From a virus, in IMG/VR virus record IMGVR_UViG_3300031578_000149, positions 1-38,489 of that record: a stretch of DNA of 38,489 nucleotides. The stretch is one strand, 5' to 3'. The notes beneath the pieces are model-generated. The model was not told the DNA's origin. It made no database searches and saw only the letters and a program-made list of their open reading frames with translations. This document shows positions 25,098 to 32,544 of the stretch, in pieces. Positions within the stretch are counted from its first letter, which is position 1. Each line of letters begins with the position of its first letter. The position numbers and the translations under genes are program-made.

Positions 25098-27245
25098 TTA
25101 CTGGGTATTTCTCGATTTTTGTTTGTTTTGCTTCGTTGCTTTATCTTTTTTTACTTCGTCGCCAAGTCTCAATTTTGCTATGTTCACTGCACCTTTTACA
25201 TCAGATTCCATAGCTTTTAAATTCGTTTTTACTTTTTCAACTTCAATTTTCTGTTTAACGTGGACGTTCTCTCTTTGTAGGGTTTGCATATCACCGTCAA
25301 GTTTTTTAAGCTGTTCTTCAAGCTGTTGGATATATTGCATAGCCTGATTTAACTTATCTTGTTTGGCTATGATTTCTTCTACGTCTTCTATTTCACTCAT
25401 CCTTAAAATGGCACTTGCATCCTGAAGTATGCCTTTCTCATAAAGCCCTGTATAGTATTCGCTTTTTGCCCAACGATTCGTAGGCAGCATAGAACCCGAA
25501 ACCATTACTATATCGTATTTACCTACTGATAGATCATTGATTATTTTTCTTGCACCATTTTCATATTGTTCTTCGTTAAATATTTCTTGTTTAACTATAT
25601 TATTCGGTTTCAAAAGCCTTACTACTTTTTCTGTTGTGTAAACATTAGGTATCATTTCAGCGACTACTTTTGCTAAAGTGTTAATACCCGCTTCAATTCT
25701 TCTTCTCTTACCCTGAGTTCTGTTTTGTCCTTCTTCCTGAATAACTAAAGTGGCTTTATAAGTTTCCGGTGCTTGCGAAGCATCACCGTCAAGAAACGGA
25801 TATGCACCCATAATTCTTTGTATCTGTGATATGATCCTTTGTCTGTCTTCAAATACTCCTGCTGGCATAGGCGGGTACTGAGCGAATACAGGCTGTCCAC
25901 CTAATTCCATATCAATTTCAAAAACTTTCATTCCGGCTTTACCTATTTGTTCTTCGATCTGTTTCTTCATCCCGGAACCTTTTGGTGTAAAAGCAGTAAG
26001 ATTTGTTATCGCAGATATGTAAGCGGTAATTTTAGATGTAATTTTATTTAATTGTTCCTGCAAAGGTCGGATCAAAGAAATATCTCCTATAGGAAAGGGG
26101 TTTCTTCTTGAATGGATCATCGAAGTAACAATAGGATATTTTGAAATCGGCATTATATCGTTATAATAAAGTTTGCCTCCGATCGAGAATACTCTTTTAA
26201 TTCTGTCAATCGGTTTTTCATCTACTTTGATGATCCCTTGTTCTATAAAATATCCTTTGTTAGAAATAGTAATTTGAGTAGTCAATGCCGGTTCACCGAT
26301 CCCCGGGACTATCTTCGGCTGGTCACTCTGAGAGTCATATTCATAATGTACTATATCCCCCATTTGGTTATAAATGTCCCGCCAGGCTTTAGCGTCTTCA
26401 TCCACTAAATATTGTTCATCCCCCGCTTGAGTTAGAATTACAGTTTCTTCTTCCCAATATTTCCTATATTGTTCTTCTGTAAAAATGGATTCAAAATCTC
26501 TATCCTGGACATGGTATCTTGTTTTTTTAACTTTAGTATATCTATCAATCAGATCGTATTTTTTATGTTCAATATCATCGGTTATTGTTAAAACCTGCCC
26601 TTCATTAGCCGCTCTTGTACTCTGCGGTGTGTTGTCACCGTAAGAAAGACGTGCACCTGTAAAACCAAAATCAGGATATTTATTTTCTATGTATTCTTTG
26701 GTACATCTTTTATAAATTATTTTATGTGCAGCGTCTTCGGTGTCGTTTCTTCGTGAATTAGGATCAATGTATAGATCGTTAGGGTCTAAGTCGTCAATAA
26801 TGATCTCTCCCTTACCAAAATCAGCGTTATAATCTACATAAGCCATCATAGCCCACATACCAGTGTCTATTAAATCCTCAGTAGCCTGAGCGTTTTTAAT
26901 ATCTGCATCCGAGTTCTGCCAAATGTATTCCATTAAAGACGAAATCTTAGTAGCGATATTAACATCTGATTTTTCCCTGCCGTAACTCATCCATCTCGGA
27001 GAGTTCTTAGTTAAATTATCAACTACCTGATCTCTTGCAGGTGTGGTTTCATTTACGCATAAAGAAGGTTCATTAGCTGCTTCTAAAGCATCGGCATCTT
27101 CTTGTTCCCATTGTATCGAAGCTACAAAGGCTCTGTTCTCTAAAATACTATTCGCCCAGGTGGCTCTATTGCCTTGTTTGTAGTTTTCTAATATCTTTTC
27201 GCTTTCACGAACTTCTTTTAAATCTGATTCTTCTTTATTTTCCAT
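25098..27245 (-). CDS. portal protein (P22-like type)
   Basis: 715 residues. The N-terminal region shows a pattern common to P22-like portals: RDQVVDNLTKNSPRWMSYG, YIWQNSDADIKNAQATED and DLDPNDLYIDPNSRRNDTED. The core contains HSRRNPFPIGDISLIRPLQE and QEEGQNRTQGKRRRIEAGIN, and the C-terminus is a long helical barrel/coiled coil (about 625-715). As a dodecamer it forms the DNA gate and docks terminase and adaptor. Its start lies inside the upstream zinc-ribbon gene (11-base overlap), so translation is probably coupled. Confidence 0.85.
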   Translation of the reverse strand: MENKEESDLKEVRESEKILENYKQGNRATWANSILENRAFVASIQWEQEDADALEAANEPSLCVNETTPARDQVVDNLTKNSPRWMSYGREKSDVNIATKISSLMEYIWQNSDADIKNAQATEDLIDTGMWAMMAYVDYNADFGKGEIIIDDLDPNDLYIDPNSRRNDTEDAAHKIIYKRCTKEYIENKYPDFGFTGARLSYGDNTPQSTRAANEGQVLTITDDIEHKKYDLIDRYTKVKKTRYHVQDRDFESIFTEEQYRKYWEEETVILTQAGDEQYLVDEDAKAWRDIYNQMGDIVHYEYDSQSDQPKIVPGIGEPALTTQITISNKGYFIEQGIIKVDEKPIDRIKRVFSIGGKLYYNDIMPISKYPIVTSMIHSRRNPFPIGDISLIRPLQEQLNKITSKITAYISAITNLTAFTPKGSGMKKQIEEQIGKAGMKVFEIDMELGGQPVFAQYPPMPAGVFEDRQRIISQIQRIMGAYPFLDGDASQAPETYKATLVIQEEGQNRTQGKRRRIEAGINTLAKVVAEMIPNVYTTEKVVRLLKPNNIVKQEIFNEEQYENGARKIINDLSVGKYDIVMVSGSMLPTNRWAKSEYYTGLYEKGILQDASAILRMSEIEDVEEIIAKQDKLNQAMQYIQQLEEQLKKLDGDMQTLQRENVHVKQKIEVEKVKTNLKAMESDVKGAVNIAKLRLGDEVKKDKATKQNKQKSRNTQ

Positions 27246-27357
27246 TAAGGAACTCGTATAGTTTTTTTATAAGTTCTATTGTAAATGACCAGCCGCATTG
27301 AGGACAATAGACTAATTTATCGTTTTGTTCTATTTCAGAACCGCATTCACATTTCAT
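27235..27357 (-). CDS. 40-residue zinc-ribbon protein
   Basis: It encodes MKCECGSEIEQNDKLVYCPQ, then CGWSFTIELIKKLYEF and a short tail. Two paired-cysteine knuckles (CECG and CPQCG) form a compact zinc ribbon followed by one helix. ATG at 27357 overlaps the stop of the upstream FmdB-like gene (ATGA), and its 3' end overlaps the portal start. It is likely a real, translationally coupled mini-protein; function unknown. Confidence 0.7.
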   Translation of the reverse strand: MKCECGSEIEQNDKLVYCPQCGWSFTIELIKKLYEFLNGK

Positions 27358-27590
27358 TGAAATCGGGATGAAATTTTGCCCTTGCCAATCCCTGCATTAA
27401 AAAACATTGGTTCTTGGGGTATAGTTAATAGTTTTTTTAATTTACCTCCACACTCACATTGCCGGGGTTCATACATTCTCATCGAAAGTTTATCCTGCTC
27501 TACCCTGCCATATTTATCCATAATATCCGAAGTCTGGACTATGATTTCTTCAATTTTCCCGCAACTCCCGCATTCGTAATTATAAGTCAT
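27354..27590 (-). CDS. FmdB-like zinc-ribbon protein
   Basis: 78 residues. YECGSCG at 5-11 and QCECGGKLKKLL near 49-60 give the paired CxxC/CxC layout of the FmdB 'putative regulatory' zinc-ribbon family, with the aromatic YNYEC start typical of it. It overlaps the terminase gene by 4 bases and the next zinc-ribbon gene by 3. It may bind DNA or act as a packaging accessory, by position only. Confidence 0.75.
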   Translation of the reverse strand: MTYNYECGSCGKIEEIIVQTSDIMDKYGRVEQDKLSMRMYEPRQCECGGKLKKLLTIPQEPMFFNAGIGKGKISSRFQ

Positions 27591-29134
27591 ATTCTCAACC
27601 AGCTTTTGTTAGTTTGTCTTGATCTTAAAAAATATTTTAAATCATCTTCTTCGGTTTCAACTGTATGGTCCGGCGGATATAATTTTCTCGTAGCATAATA
27701 AAGCCCATCAAGTAAATCATCGTGTTTACCACGTGGATAAATATTTAATTCATCTTCTAATTCTACTTGATCTTCTTTTATATAAATTTTGCCGGTAGCG
27801 AAAAATGGTTGTAGTGTATCTAACCTTGCTGATTTTTCAGTGCGAGGATTAAATTTAGTTTCAAGTCCGGGAACGTATAAATCTTCTTCTTCTAATCGCA
27901 TTCTTAAATACTGACGCATCATTTCCTGATAACCAACAGTTTCAACGTGTGCTCTTGTAGGTTTCCACGCTCTTATAGTCTGGATTATTTGTTCTGCGTG
28001 TGAGGTAGGGGTTGTTCTTTGTCTGAAATAAGGTAAACAATATAAATTCTTTTCTGAATCATAAGCGACCGCGAATGTAACTGAATAATCTGCACTTGCT
28101 TTTGTAGAAGAAGCGGGGTCAATGCCTAAAAAGATATTAACCGGGACTTTTTCTATCTGAGGTAAATCTTGTTTGTTCCTTCGAGTTATATTTAAATAAC
28201 ATCCTGAATTTGATACTTCTACATCCCCATCCCAGAATTTCCAGTTTTTGAATAATCTATCTTCTTCGCCTACGATCTGGCACATATATTCAGAATAAAA
28301 CTTGCTTCTCATACCTACTGCTTCAAATTCAAGTTTTTTATTTTTTAACCATTCATAATCATACATTTCTTCCCATAAGCACTCAATTTTACCTTCAGAA
28401 TTTATCCAGTATGATTCATAAACTTTAGTATTCCAACCCGGTGCATTTCTTAATCTTTCTACTATACATCCTTCTCGTATAGGTGTACCTATTACGATAA
28501 CTCTGCCATTCCTTCTATCTAACCCGGCTATACCACCTAAAAATTTAGAAAAGTTTTTATCCATTTGTTCTTTAGTTAAACAGTTTTCTTCGTCATCCGG
28601 GTCATCTAAAATATAAAGTGTGATACGAGTATCACCTTCCAAAGCACCCCTTGTCGGCATCCCTGTCCCGATTGCCTTAATAGTCAATATGGAAAATATG
28701 CCAGTCAATGGATTCCTAACTTTAACTTTAATTTTATTTTCACGCCAGGTAATAGCTACCTGTTCGCCCATATATCCGAATAAAGCCCTGAATTCTAAAC
28801 TGTATTCAAATATATTCTTGATCTTAGTTAATCTGTTTATTGCTTCGGGTTGGGTTTTAGATTGGATCACTACTAATTTATCGCCATCATCAAATAACCC
28901 GTGATGAATTATTTTAGCGATAACTTTGGTAGATTTTGCAGTGCCTCTCGGTGCTTCTCTTACTGCTTGTATTATTGAGTTATCTAAGAGGACTTCATCT
29001 ATTTCTTTGTGGAATTCAGGCGATTCTAAATAAAATGTCTGCGGGGATATAGTCCTGCCTAAGTAGGTTAAATCCTCATAACATCTTTCTATTAGTTCTT
29101 GCTTGGCTCTTTGTTGTATTTGCTGTTCTGTCAT
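27587..29134 (-). CDS. terL: terminase large subunit
   Basis: 515 residues with both motor and nuclease parts. ATPase: variant Walker A REAPRGTAKST (59-69), Walker B LYILDDPD (173-180) and the coupling motif VIGTP (214-218). RNase H-like nuclease: GIDPAS with D339, HVETVGYQ with E398 and GKHDDLLDG with D472/D473. The enzyme packages DNA through the portal and cuts concatemers. No intein or frameshift. It lies upstream of portal and scaffold genes as usual. Subtype (headful or cohesive) cannot be decided by eye; the gene order resembles headful podoviruses. Confidence 0.93.
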   Translation of the reverse strand: MTEQQIQQRAKQELIERCYEDLTYLGRTISPQTFYLESPEFHKEIDEVLLDNSIIQAVREAPRGTAKSTKVIAKIIHHGLFDDGDKLVVIQSKTQPEAINRLTKIKNIFEYSLEFRALFGYMGEQVAITWRENKIKVKVRNPLTGIFSILTIKAIGTGMPTRGALEGDTRITLYILDDPDDEENCLTKEQMDKNFSKFLGGIAGLDRRNGRVIVIGTPIREGCIVERLRNAPGWNTKVYESYWINSEGKIECLWEEMYDYEWLKNKKLEFEAVGMRSKFYSEYMCQIVGEEDRLFKNWKFWDGDVEVSNSGCYLNITRRNKQDLPQIEKVPVNIFLGIDPASSTKASADYSVTFAVAYDSEKNLYCLPYFRQRTTPTSHAEQIIQTIRAWKPTRAHVETVGYQEMMRQYLRMRLEEEDLYVPGLETKFNPRTEKSARLDTLQPFFATGKIYIKEDQVELEDELNIYPRGKHDDLLDGLYYATRKLYPPDHTVETEEDDLKYFLRSRQTNKSWLRI

Positions 29135-29193
29135 AGTTCATATTTTTTACTCGCTTGCTATGACAGCTTGCTGGTAGGGGTTTTTAGTTTATT

Positions 29194-29421
29194 TTATGTT
29201 AGTTTTTGACTTATCGTTACTGAATCTGATTCCTTGACTATTTTTGTTAAACATTTAATTTCTTTTTTATAGTCACTATGGAAAAACAATATATCCTCGC
29301 TTGCCATTACCCCCAAATAATATCCTATAAGGAACGGATTACCTTTTGCCTTCAACTCTTTGATCTTAAAGGAAAAATCAAGAAATTTGTCAATCTGGAT
29401 TTCTGATTTATTTGGTTTCAT
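29194..29421 (-). CDS. hypothetical protein, 75 residues, repeat-bearing C-terminus
   Basis: ATG at 29421 is chosen over the in-frame GTG at 29430; GGGA lies just upstream. It encodes MKPNKSEIQIDKFLDFSFKI, then IKELKAKGNPFLIGYYLGVM and a charged end. The tail IVKESDSVTIS is shared with the upstream neighbour through a near-identical 33-base DNA repeat. It overlaps that neighbour by 14 bases. No family recognised. Confidence 0.6.
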   Translation of the reverse strand: MKPNKSEIQIDKFLDFSFKIKELKAKGNPFLIGYYLGVMASEDILFFHSDYKKEIKCLTKIVKESDSVTISQKLT

Positions 29422-29461
29422 AGTTCCCACTTATCGTTACTGAATCTGATTCTTTAACTAT
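29209..29461. repeat. 33-base direct repeat encoding a shared C-terminal peptide
   Basis: 29209-29241 and 29429-29461 match over 33 bases; the first 24 (ACTTATCGTTACTGAATCTG...) are identical and only a few bases differ afterwards. Each copy lies at the 3' end of a different small gene and encodes VKESDSVTIS on the minus strand in both. Confidence 0.75.
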
Positions 29462-29617
29462 CATTTCTGTTTTAGGAGGTGGTTGGTCATTCATAAATAA
29501 TCCGTCTGACTTCGTGGGTTTTACGCCTTTTTTAATCCAATATACTTTGTCTCCGTATTCTATCTTGATCGGGAGTCCCATTTCTACCGAACCTACGTCA
29601 TCTGTGATAGTGACCAT
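29408..29617 (-). CDS. hypothetical small beta protein, about 69 residues
   Basis: ATG at 29617 is preferred, with GGA eight bases upstream; a TTG at 29629 is possible. It encodes MVTITDDVGSVEMGLPIKIE, then YGDKVYWIKKGVKPTKSDGL, and ends with the repeated IVKESDSVTIS segment. A small head or tail accessory or a DNA-mimic are possibilities without direct support. Confidence 0.6.
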   Translation of the reverse strand: MVTITDDVGSVEMGLPIKIEYGDKVYWIKKGVKPTKSDGLFMNDQPPPKTEMIVKESDSVTISGNYETK

Positions 29618-29678
29618 TGTTTGTTCCAAACTCTTTGTTTATATCCTTAAACTCTTTCTCATTATAACAATCAACCTT

Positions 29679-29728
29679 TTATCAAGTTATAGCTTGAAAT
29701 ACTTGTTGAATTTATCAAGTTATAGCTT
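29679..29728 (-). promoter_or_regulatory. 17-base direct repeat beside a TATAAT box
   Basis: TTATCAAGTTATAGCTT occurs exactly at 29679-29695 and 29712-29728, 33 bases apart. On the minus strand the second copy read is followed, 8 bases on, by TTGTTATAATGAG, a good -10-like box, ahead of the gene starting at 29617. No convincing -35 box at standard spacing. Possibly an activator-dependent promoter for the packaging/head genes. Confidence 0.4.
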
Positions 29729-29971
29729 TTATCCATTAGGTCTCTCCACTGTTTGCATTAGTCTTATCAATTGTTCGTCAAATTCTTCCTCCGAAACCTG
29801 CCCGTCTAACATTAACCAACAAAAATTATATCCATTGTGTAATCCTGAAAAATAACTCATATAGTGATAATCTAATGGGTCCGTTGAACCTTCCTTGACT
29901 TTATTAGCAAATTTTTCCTCGTTCTTCTTTATTACCTTAAGTGTTGATTCCCATTTTGACTTATTGTTCAT
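29729..29971 (-). CDS. hypothetical helical protein, 80 residues
   Basis: Charged N-terminal helix (KWESTLKVIKKNEEKFANK), an aromatic centre (YHYMSYFSGLHNGYNFCWLM) and an acidic C-terminus (SEEEFDEQLIRLMQTV). It overlaps the upstream gene by 11 bases. Not recognised. Confidence 0.6.
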   Translation of the reverse strand: MNNKSKWESTLKVIKKNEEKFANKVKEGSTDPLDYHYMSYFSGLHNGYNFCWLMLDGQVSEEEFDEQLIRLMQTVERPNG

Positions 29972-30353
29972 TAATATTTCTCTTGTCTATGTAAATTTTG
30001 GAATCTGGGTTTTTGTTCGATAGTTTGAAATTATCTGCGAAATCTGAAAATCTGTTGTATAGTTTATCTTCTGGATCATCGAATATCGGCTCTTTCTTAG
30101 AATCTTCTCGTATCTCGTCTATGCTTTTTTCTAAATTCCCTCTCATTCTGGAATCTGGATTTTTGTTGTATAGTTTATCAGGGTCTCTCTCAACAAGCCC
30201 GCCCCCATCTCTCGAGGGTGTGCCGGCATCAACCAGGTTGAAATTTCCATTCAAATCAGTTGCATTAGTATCTATACTTAGTCTTAATAAGGATAAGCTA
30301 TCATTGTCAATGCTTGCGTGTGTGCTGCTGTTGTTTATATCTTTAGTTATCAT
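29961..30353 (-). CDS. disordered, internally repeated protein, 130 residues
   Basis: Asp/Asn/Ser/Lys-rich and probably unstructured. Short repeats: DPDKLYNKNPDSRMRGN, then DPEDKLYNRFSDF, then LSNKNPDSKIYIDK; at DNA level GTTGTATAGTTTATC occurs twice (near 30053 and 30166). Lies between small and large terminase genes. May have grown by internal duplication; function unknown. Its start overlaps the 31-residue gene. Confidence 0.55.
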   Translation of the reverse strand: MITKDINNSSTHASIDNDSLSLLRLSIDTNATDLNGNFNLVDAGTPSRDGGGLVERDPDKLYNKNPDSRMRGNLEKSIDEIREDSKKEPIFDDPEDKLYNRFSDFADNFKLSNKNPDSKIYIDKRNINEQ

Positions 30354-30438
30354 TGTGTCCTAACAATACTCTCATAGCAGCAGTTGCTATCTCTTCTAAT
30401 AGCACGCTTAGTGCAGCTATAATACTATGTGTAGTCAT
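30343..30438 (-). CDS. possible 31-residue helical peptide
   Basis: It encodes MTTHSIIAALSVLLEEIATA followed by AMRVLLGHNDN, an Ala/Leu-rich amphipathic helix. It overlaps both neighbours (14 and 11 bases) and fills the only gap between them. Weak ribosome site. Confidence 0.4.
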   Translation of the reverse strand: MTTHSIIAALSVLLEEIATAAMRVLLGHNDN

Positions 30439-30688
30439 TGTATATACTATCATTAGTGTTAGTGCTTACTTGTTTAAGCTGTTGCTTGAGTGTAGCATTG
30501 TGTATTGCTACAGGTGAATGTCTATAACCTAACTTAGCATTGCCTCGCTGTTTGTTCTTCCAGTAACCCAATCTTGTAAGCTCATTCTTTAACACTTCCA
30601 ACAGCTTAGAACGTCTATCAAAATGATCTGTAATTTGGGATAGTTCGTTTTTAAGCCATATTATATGTTCATTATATTCATTTGTCAT
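30425..30688 (-). CDS. hypothetical basic protein, 87 residues
   Basis: Helical N-terminus (EHIIWLKNELSQITDHFDRR) followed by a basic, Q/N-rich end (KNKQRGNAKLGYRHSPVAI). Possibly nucleic-acid binding by charge. It follows the putative small terminase in the operon with a 20-base gap. Not recognised. Confidence 0.55.
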   Translation of the reverse strand: MTNEYNEHIIWLKNELSQITDHFDRRSKLLEVLKNELTRLGYWKNKQRGNAKLGYRHSPVAIHNATLKQQLKQVSTNTNDSIYNDYT

Positions 30689-30708
30689 ACTTGCTATCGC
30701 CTAAATGT

Positions 30709-31242
30709 CTATACATTATCATTGCCTTGATCTTTATCCTGGCTTAGATCGCTTCTAATAGCTTCGTTTTTTGTCTCTTTTGGCATTTCGAGGCTTTTTG
30801 TCTCTTTTTTGCCTGTTAATTTAACCTTTTTACCGGACTCTAACATATTTGTAAATGAAATTACCTCTGTTTGAGTGGTCTTAATCTCTTTGTTATCGAT
30901 CAATTTAGCTTCAAATGACTCTAAAACCTTATTAGCGTTGCTTAAATCAGGTCTATCTTGGCTCATTGCCGTATTTAATACCTCTAACCTCTTTTTAAGA
31001 ATGAAATCAGGCGTTATGCCGTTATCATCGTATATTTTAAGTATTTCATCTGTTACCACGTCTTGAATAGCCCTTAATCTTAGTAATTTTTTAGCCTTTA
31101 TCTCTGGTTGTTGCTCTGATCTATCATAAACATTAACTAATTGTCTATAATTTACAGTCCCACTCATTAACATTTTAGCGTATAATCGTGCAAATCTTTC
31201 ATATTTGCTAAATAGACGTCTTCTACCTGTATTAAATGACAC
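30709..31242 (-). CDS. putative terminase small subunit
   Basis: 177 residues. Basic N-terminal helices that read like a DNA-recognition unit (YERFARLYAKMLMSGTVNYR) and a long central helical region (RLRAIQDVVTDEILKIYDD; FILKKRLEVLNTAMSQDRPD) typical of oligomerising small terminases, then a K/E/T-rich tail that could contact the large subunit. It lies upstream of the large terminase, separated by five small genes. It would choose the packaging site on viral DNA. Confidence is limited because the HTH is not sharp. Confidence 0.6.
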   Translation of the reverse strand: MSFNTGRRRLFSKYERFARLYAKMLMSGTVNYRQLVNVYDRSEQQPEIKAKKLLRLRAIQDVVTDEILKIYDDNGITPDFILKKRLEVLNTAMSQDRPDLSNANKVLESFEAKLIDNKEIKTTQTEVISFTNMLESGKKVKLTGKKETKSLEMPKETKNEAIRSDLSQDKDQGNDNV

Positions 31243-31245
31243 AAT

Positions 31246-31443
31246 TTAACTTAATTCCATCCGATATAACGATCTTAACAAAGCAAATAACGATCTTGTT
31301 TTCTTCATTTGTTTGGTTTCTTCAAATGGCAATCCATCGGATTTACACATTCTCCTCAATAATTCCAATTTTAAATACTCGTCATAAAGTACACCGTCAA
31401 CAGATACTTTGATAATTAGATGCTTATTAGGTTTATTTGGCAT
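31246..31443 (-). CDS. hypothetical basic protein, 65 residues
   Basis: A short strand region (NKHLIIKVSVDGVLYDEYLK) then basic helices (RRMCKSDGLPFEETKQMKK; FALLRSLYRMELS). It ends 3 bases before the small terminase ATG. Not recognised. Confidence 0.55.
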   Translation of the reverse strand: MPNKPNKHLIIKVSVDGVLYDEYLKLELLRRMCKSDGLPFEETKQMKKTRSLFALLRSLYRMELS

Positions 31444-31489
31444 AATCTAATATTTATTATTATTAAAACTTAATCTAAATAGCCTTAGT

Positions 31490-31729
31490 TTATATTTTAA
31501 TGATCCTTTTATGCTTAATTGCTACTTTTGGAATAGTGATTATACTTCCGTATGGTGCGTTTATTCCGGTCGTGTCTCTATTTAATGCTAATGTGAATGA
31601 ATGTTTATCTTCAGTCACATAATACCCAATGGTCTGACATAAGGAAATTCCATAATTTTGATGTAGTGGCTGCCAATTACCATCTGTTACCGAATCTACC
31701 CAGTCTATTATGTATGCTTTTTGCTTCAT
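31490..31729 (-). CDS. conserved-looking small phage protein, 79 residues
   Basis: It contains the sequence style of a small phage-encoded beta-barrel: IIDWVDSVTDGNWQPL, then GISLCQTIGYYVTEDKHSFT, then GSIITIPKVAIKHKRIIKI. Similar 'C-T-GY-v-ed....IPk--I' proteins are common beside phage packaging or recombination genes, but I cannot name the family. A cluster of TGATCTT sites lies just upstream. Confidence 0.6.
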   Translation of the reverse strand: MKQKAYIIDWVDSVTDGNWQPLHQNYGISLCQTIGYYVTEDKHSFTLALNRDTTGINAPYGSIITIPKVAIKHKRIIKI

Positions 31730-31773
31730 TTAATTCTTTGTGGCAGTTTGCTCTTTATTTAGTTAATACCTTT

Positions 31774-31827
31774 TGATCTCTTGATCGTAGCCAAGATCAG
31801 TGAGCTTGATCTTAAGCAAGTGATCTT
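31774..31827. promoter_or_regulatory. cluster of five TGATCTT-type half-sites
   Basis: TGATCTC at 31774, TGATCGT at 31782, inverted AAGATCA at 31793-31799, TGATCTT at 31807 and TGATCTT at 31821. The last three sites start 14 bases apart, and AAGATCA-N7-TGATCTT is a perfect inverted repeat. Located in the 165-base gap upstream of the 31729 gene, it looks like an operator or iteron array. No obvious promoter was found within it. Confidence 0.5.
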
Positions 31828-31894
31828 AAATATCTTCGAGCTTTCTTGCTGTTAGTTGTTTCTGGTCTACTTTAATCATTATCTACATTCAATC

Positions 31895-32077
31895 TTAATA
31901 ACAATTACGTTCTCTTAGTTTGATTAGTTTCTGTTTTGATAAATTGTAAGGGTAATTTTGATCTTTGAATGGTTCTAAGGGTTTTTCATTGAGCGGGTTA
32001 TGACGCTGGTTAAACTGATAGCAATCTATTTGCTCCGCTTCTTTTACTAATGTTTCATAATCGAGGTGATGCATCAT
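31895..32077 (-). CDS. hypothetical small protein, first gene of the leftward operon, 60 residues
   Basis: Polar, N/Q/P-rich with mixed charge (HHLDYETLVKEAEQIDCYQF; NEKPLEPFKDQNYPYNLSKQ). A promoter at 32104-32132 precedes it, making it the first leftward gene. Not recognised. The poor ribosome site keeps confidence moderate. Confidence 0.5.
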   Translation of the reverse strand: MMHHLDYETLVKEAEQIDCYQFNQRHNPLNEKPLEPFKDQNYPYNLSKQKLIKLRERNCY

Positions 32078-32103
32078 AAAATAATCTTTTTTAAAGTCAC
32101 TGC

Positions 32104-32132
32104 AATTTACTATAATTTACTTTACCAGTCAA
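32104..32132 (-). promoter_or_regulatory. leftward promoter of the divergent control region
   Basis: Minus strand: TTGACT (32132-32127), 17-base spacer, TAAATT (32109-32104), about 27 bases before the ATG at 32077. Similar in form to the metallophosphoesterase promoter at 2370-2398. It is likely the entry point of the late operon, although the operator-like array at 31774 may hold another. Confidence 0.5.
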
Positions 32133-32196
32133 TAGCTGATTTTGATGCAATCAGTTTACCGTCCATCATTCTATTTTACCGCTTATCACTATTCGC

Positions 32197-32225
32197 TTGT
32201 TATTGGCACACGCATAGCGTATCTT
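32197..32225 (+). promoter_or_regulatory. rightward early promoter with palindrome between the boxes
   Basis: TTGTTA (32197-32202), 17-base spacer, TATCTT (32220-32225), about 48 bases before the ATG at 32274. ACGC-ATA-GCGT (32210-32220), a palindrome, lies at the end of the spacer and is well placed for a repressor, perhaps the XRE protein encoded at the operon's end (inference). Confidence 0.45.
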
Positions 32226-32273
32226 AACATCAGACATTAAGAGTAACTTTCACAATAAAAAAAGGAGTACAAA

Positions 32274-32498
32274 ATGATAGAGACCACAGGATTCAGCGAT
32301 GATCTGGAACCTAAAATAGAAAGTTTTATAAAAGATGAGTTAGACGCTAAACGTGTCAAAATTCGCTCAATCTCTAACCATAATTATTCCTTTAACGCAG
32401 ACGGCGTTAGGGGTGAAGTGTGGTTAAATTGCCTCTCTAACGATGAAGAGATTCGAAATAATGACATTCTCTATGATGTTGAGTTATTGATTGACTGA
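32274..32498 (+). CDS. small early protein 1, 74 residues
   Basis: It begins after AAAAAAAGGAGTACAAA. Acidic, with a helix (FSDDLEPKIESFIKDELDAK) and strands (RVKIRSISNHNYSFNADGVR; DILYDVELLID). First gene of the plus-strand array; followed 5 bases after its stop by structured element copy 1. No family recognised. Typical size for a host-takeover early protein. Confidence 0.7.
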   Translation: MIETTGFSDDLEPKIESFIKDELDAKRVKIRSISNHNYSFNADGVRGEVWLNCLSNDEEIRNNDILYDVELLID

Positions 32499-32503
32499 TC
32501 CTT

Positions 32504-32544
32504 TTGCCTTGCGCTTTAGGCGTGGATCGAATCCAACAAGGCAA
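32504..32544 (+). repeat. intercistronic structured element, copy 1
   Basis: Outer stem TTGCCTTG (32504-32511) with CAAGGCAA (32537-32544). Inside are hairpin CGC-TTTAG-GCG (32512-32522) and hairpin TGGAT-CGA-ATCCA (32523-32535). The second hairpin abuts the 3' side of the outer stem as a tRNA T-arm does. Then comes a shared AT-rich leader with AAAGGAG before the next ATG. There is no T-run, so it is not a standard terminator. Confidence 0.8.

Noticed and set aside
24741-25220. 159-codon plus-strand frame, Ser/Gly/Val-rich
   Set aside because: Mirror of the scaffold's Glu/Pro-rich coding strand; spans the scaffold-portal junction without start signals.
32504-32544. Intrinsic terminator
   Set aside because: No T-run follows the outer stem, and a shared leader with a ribosome site comes next.
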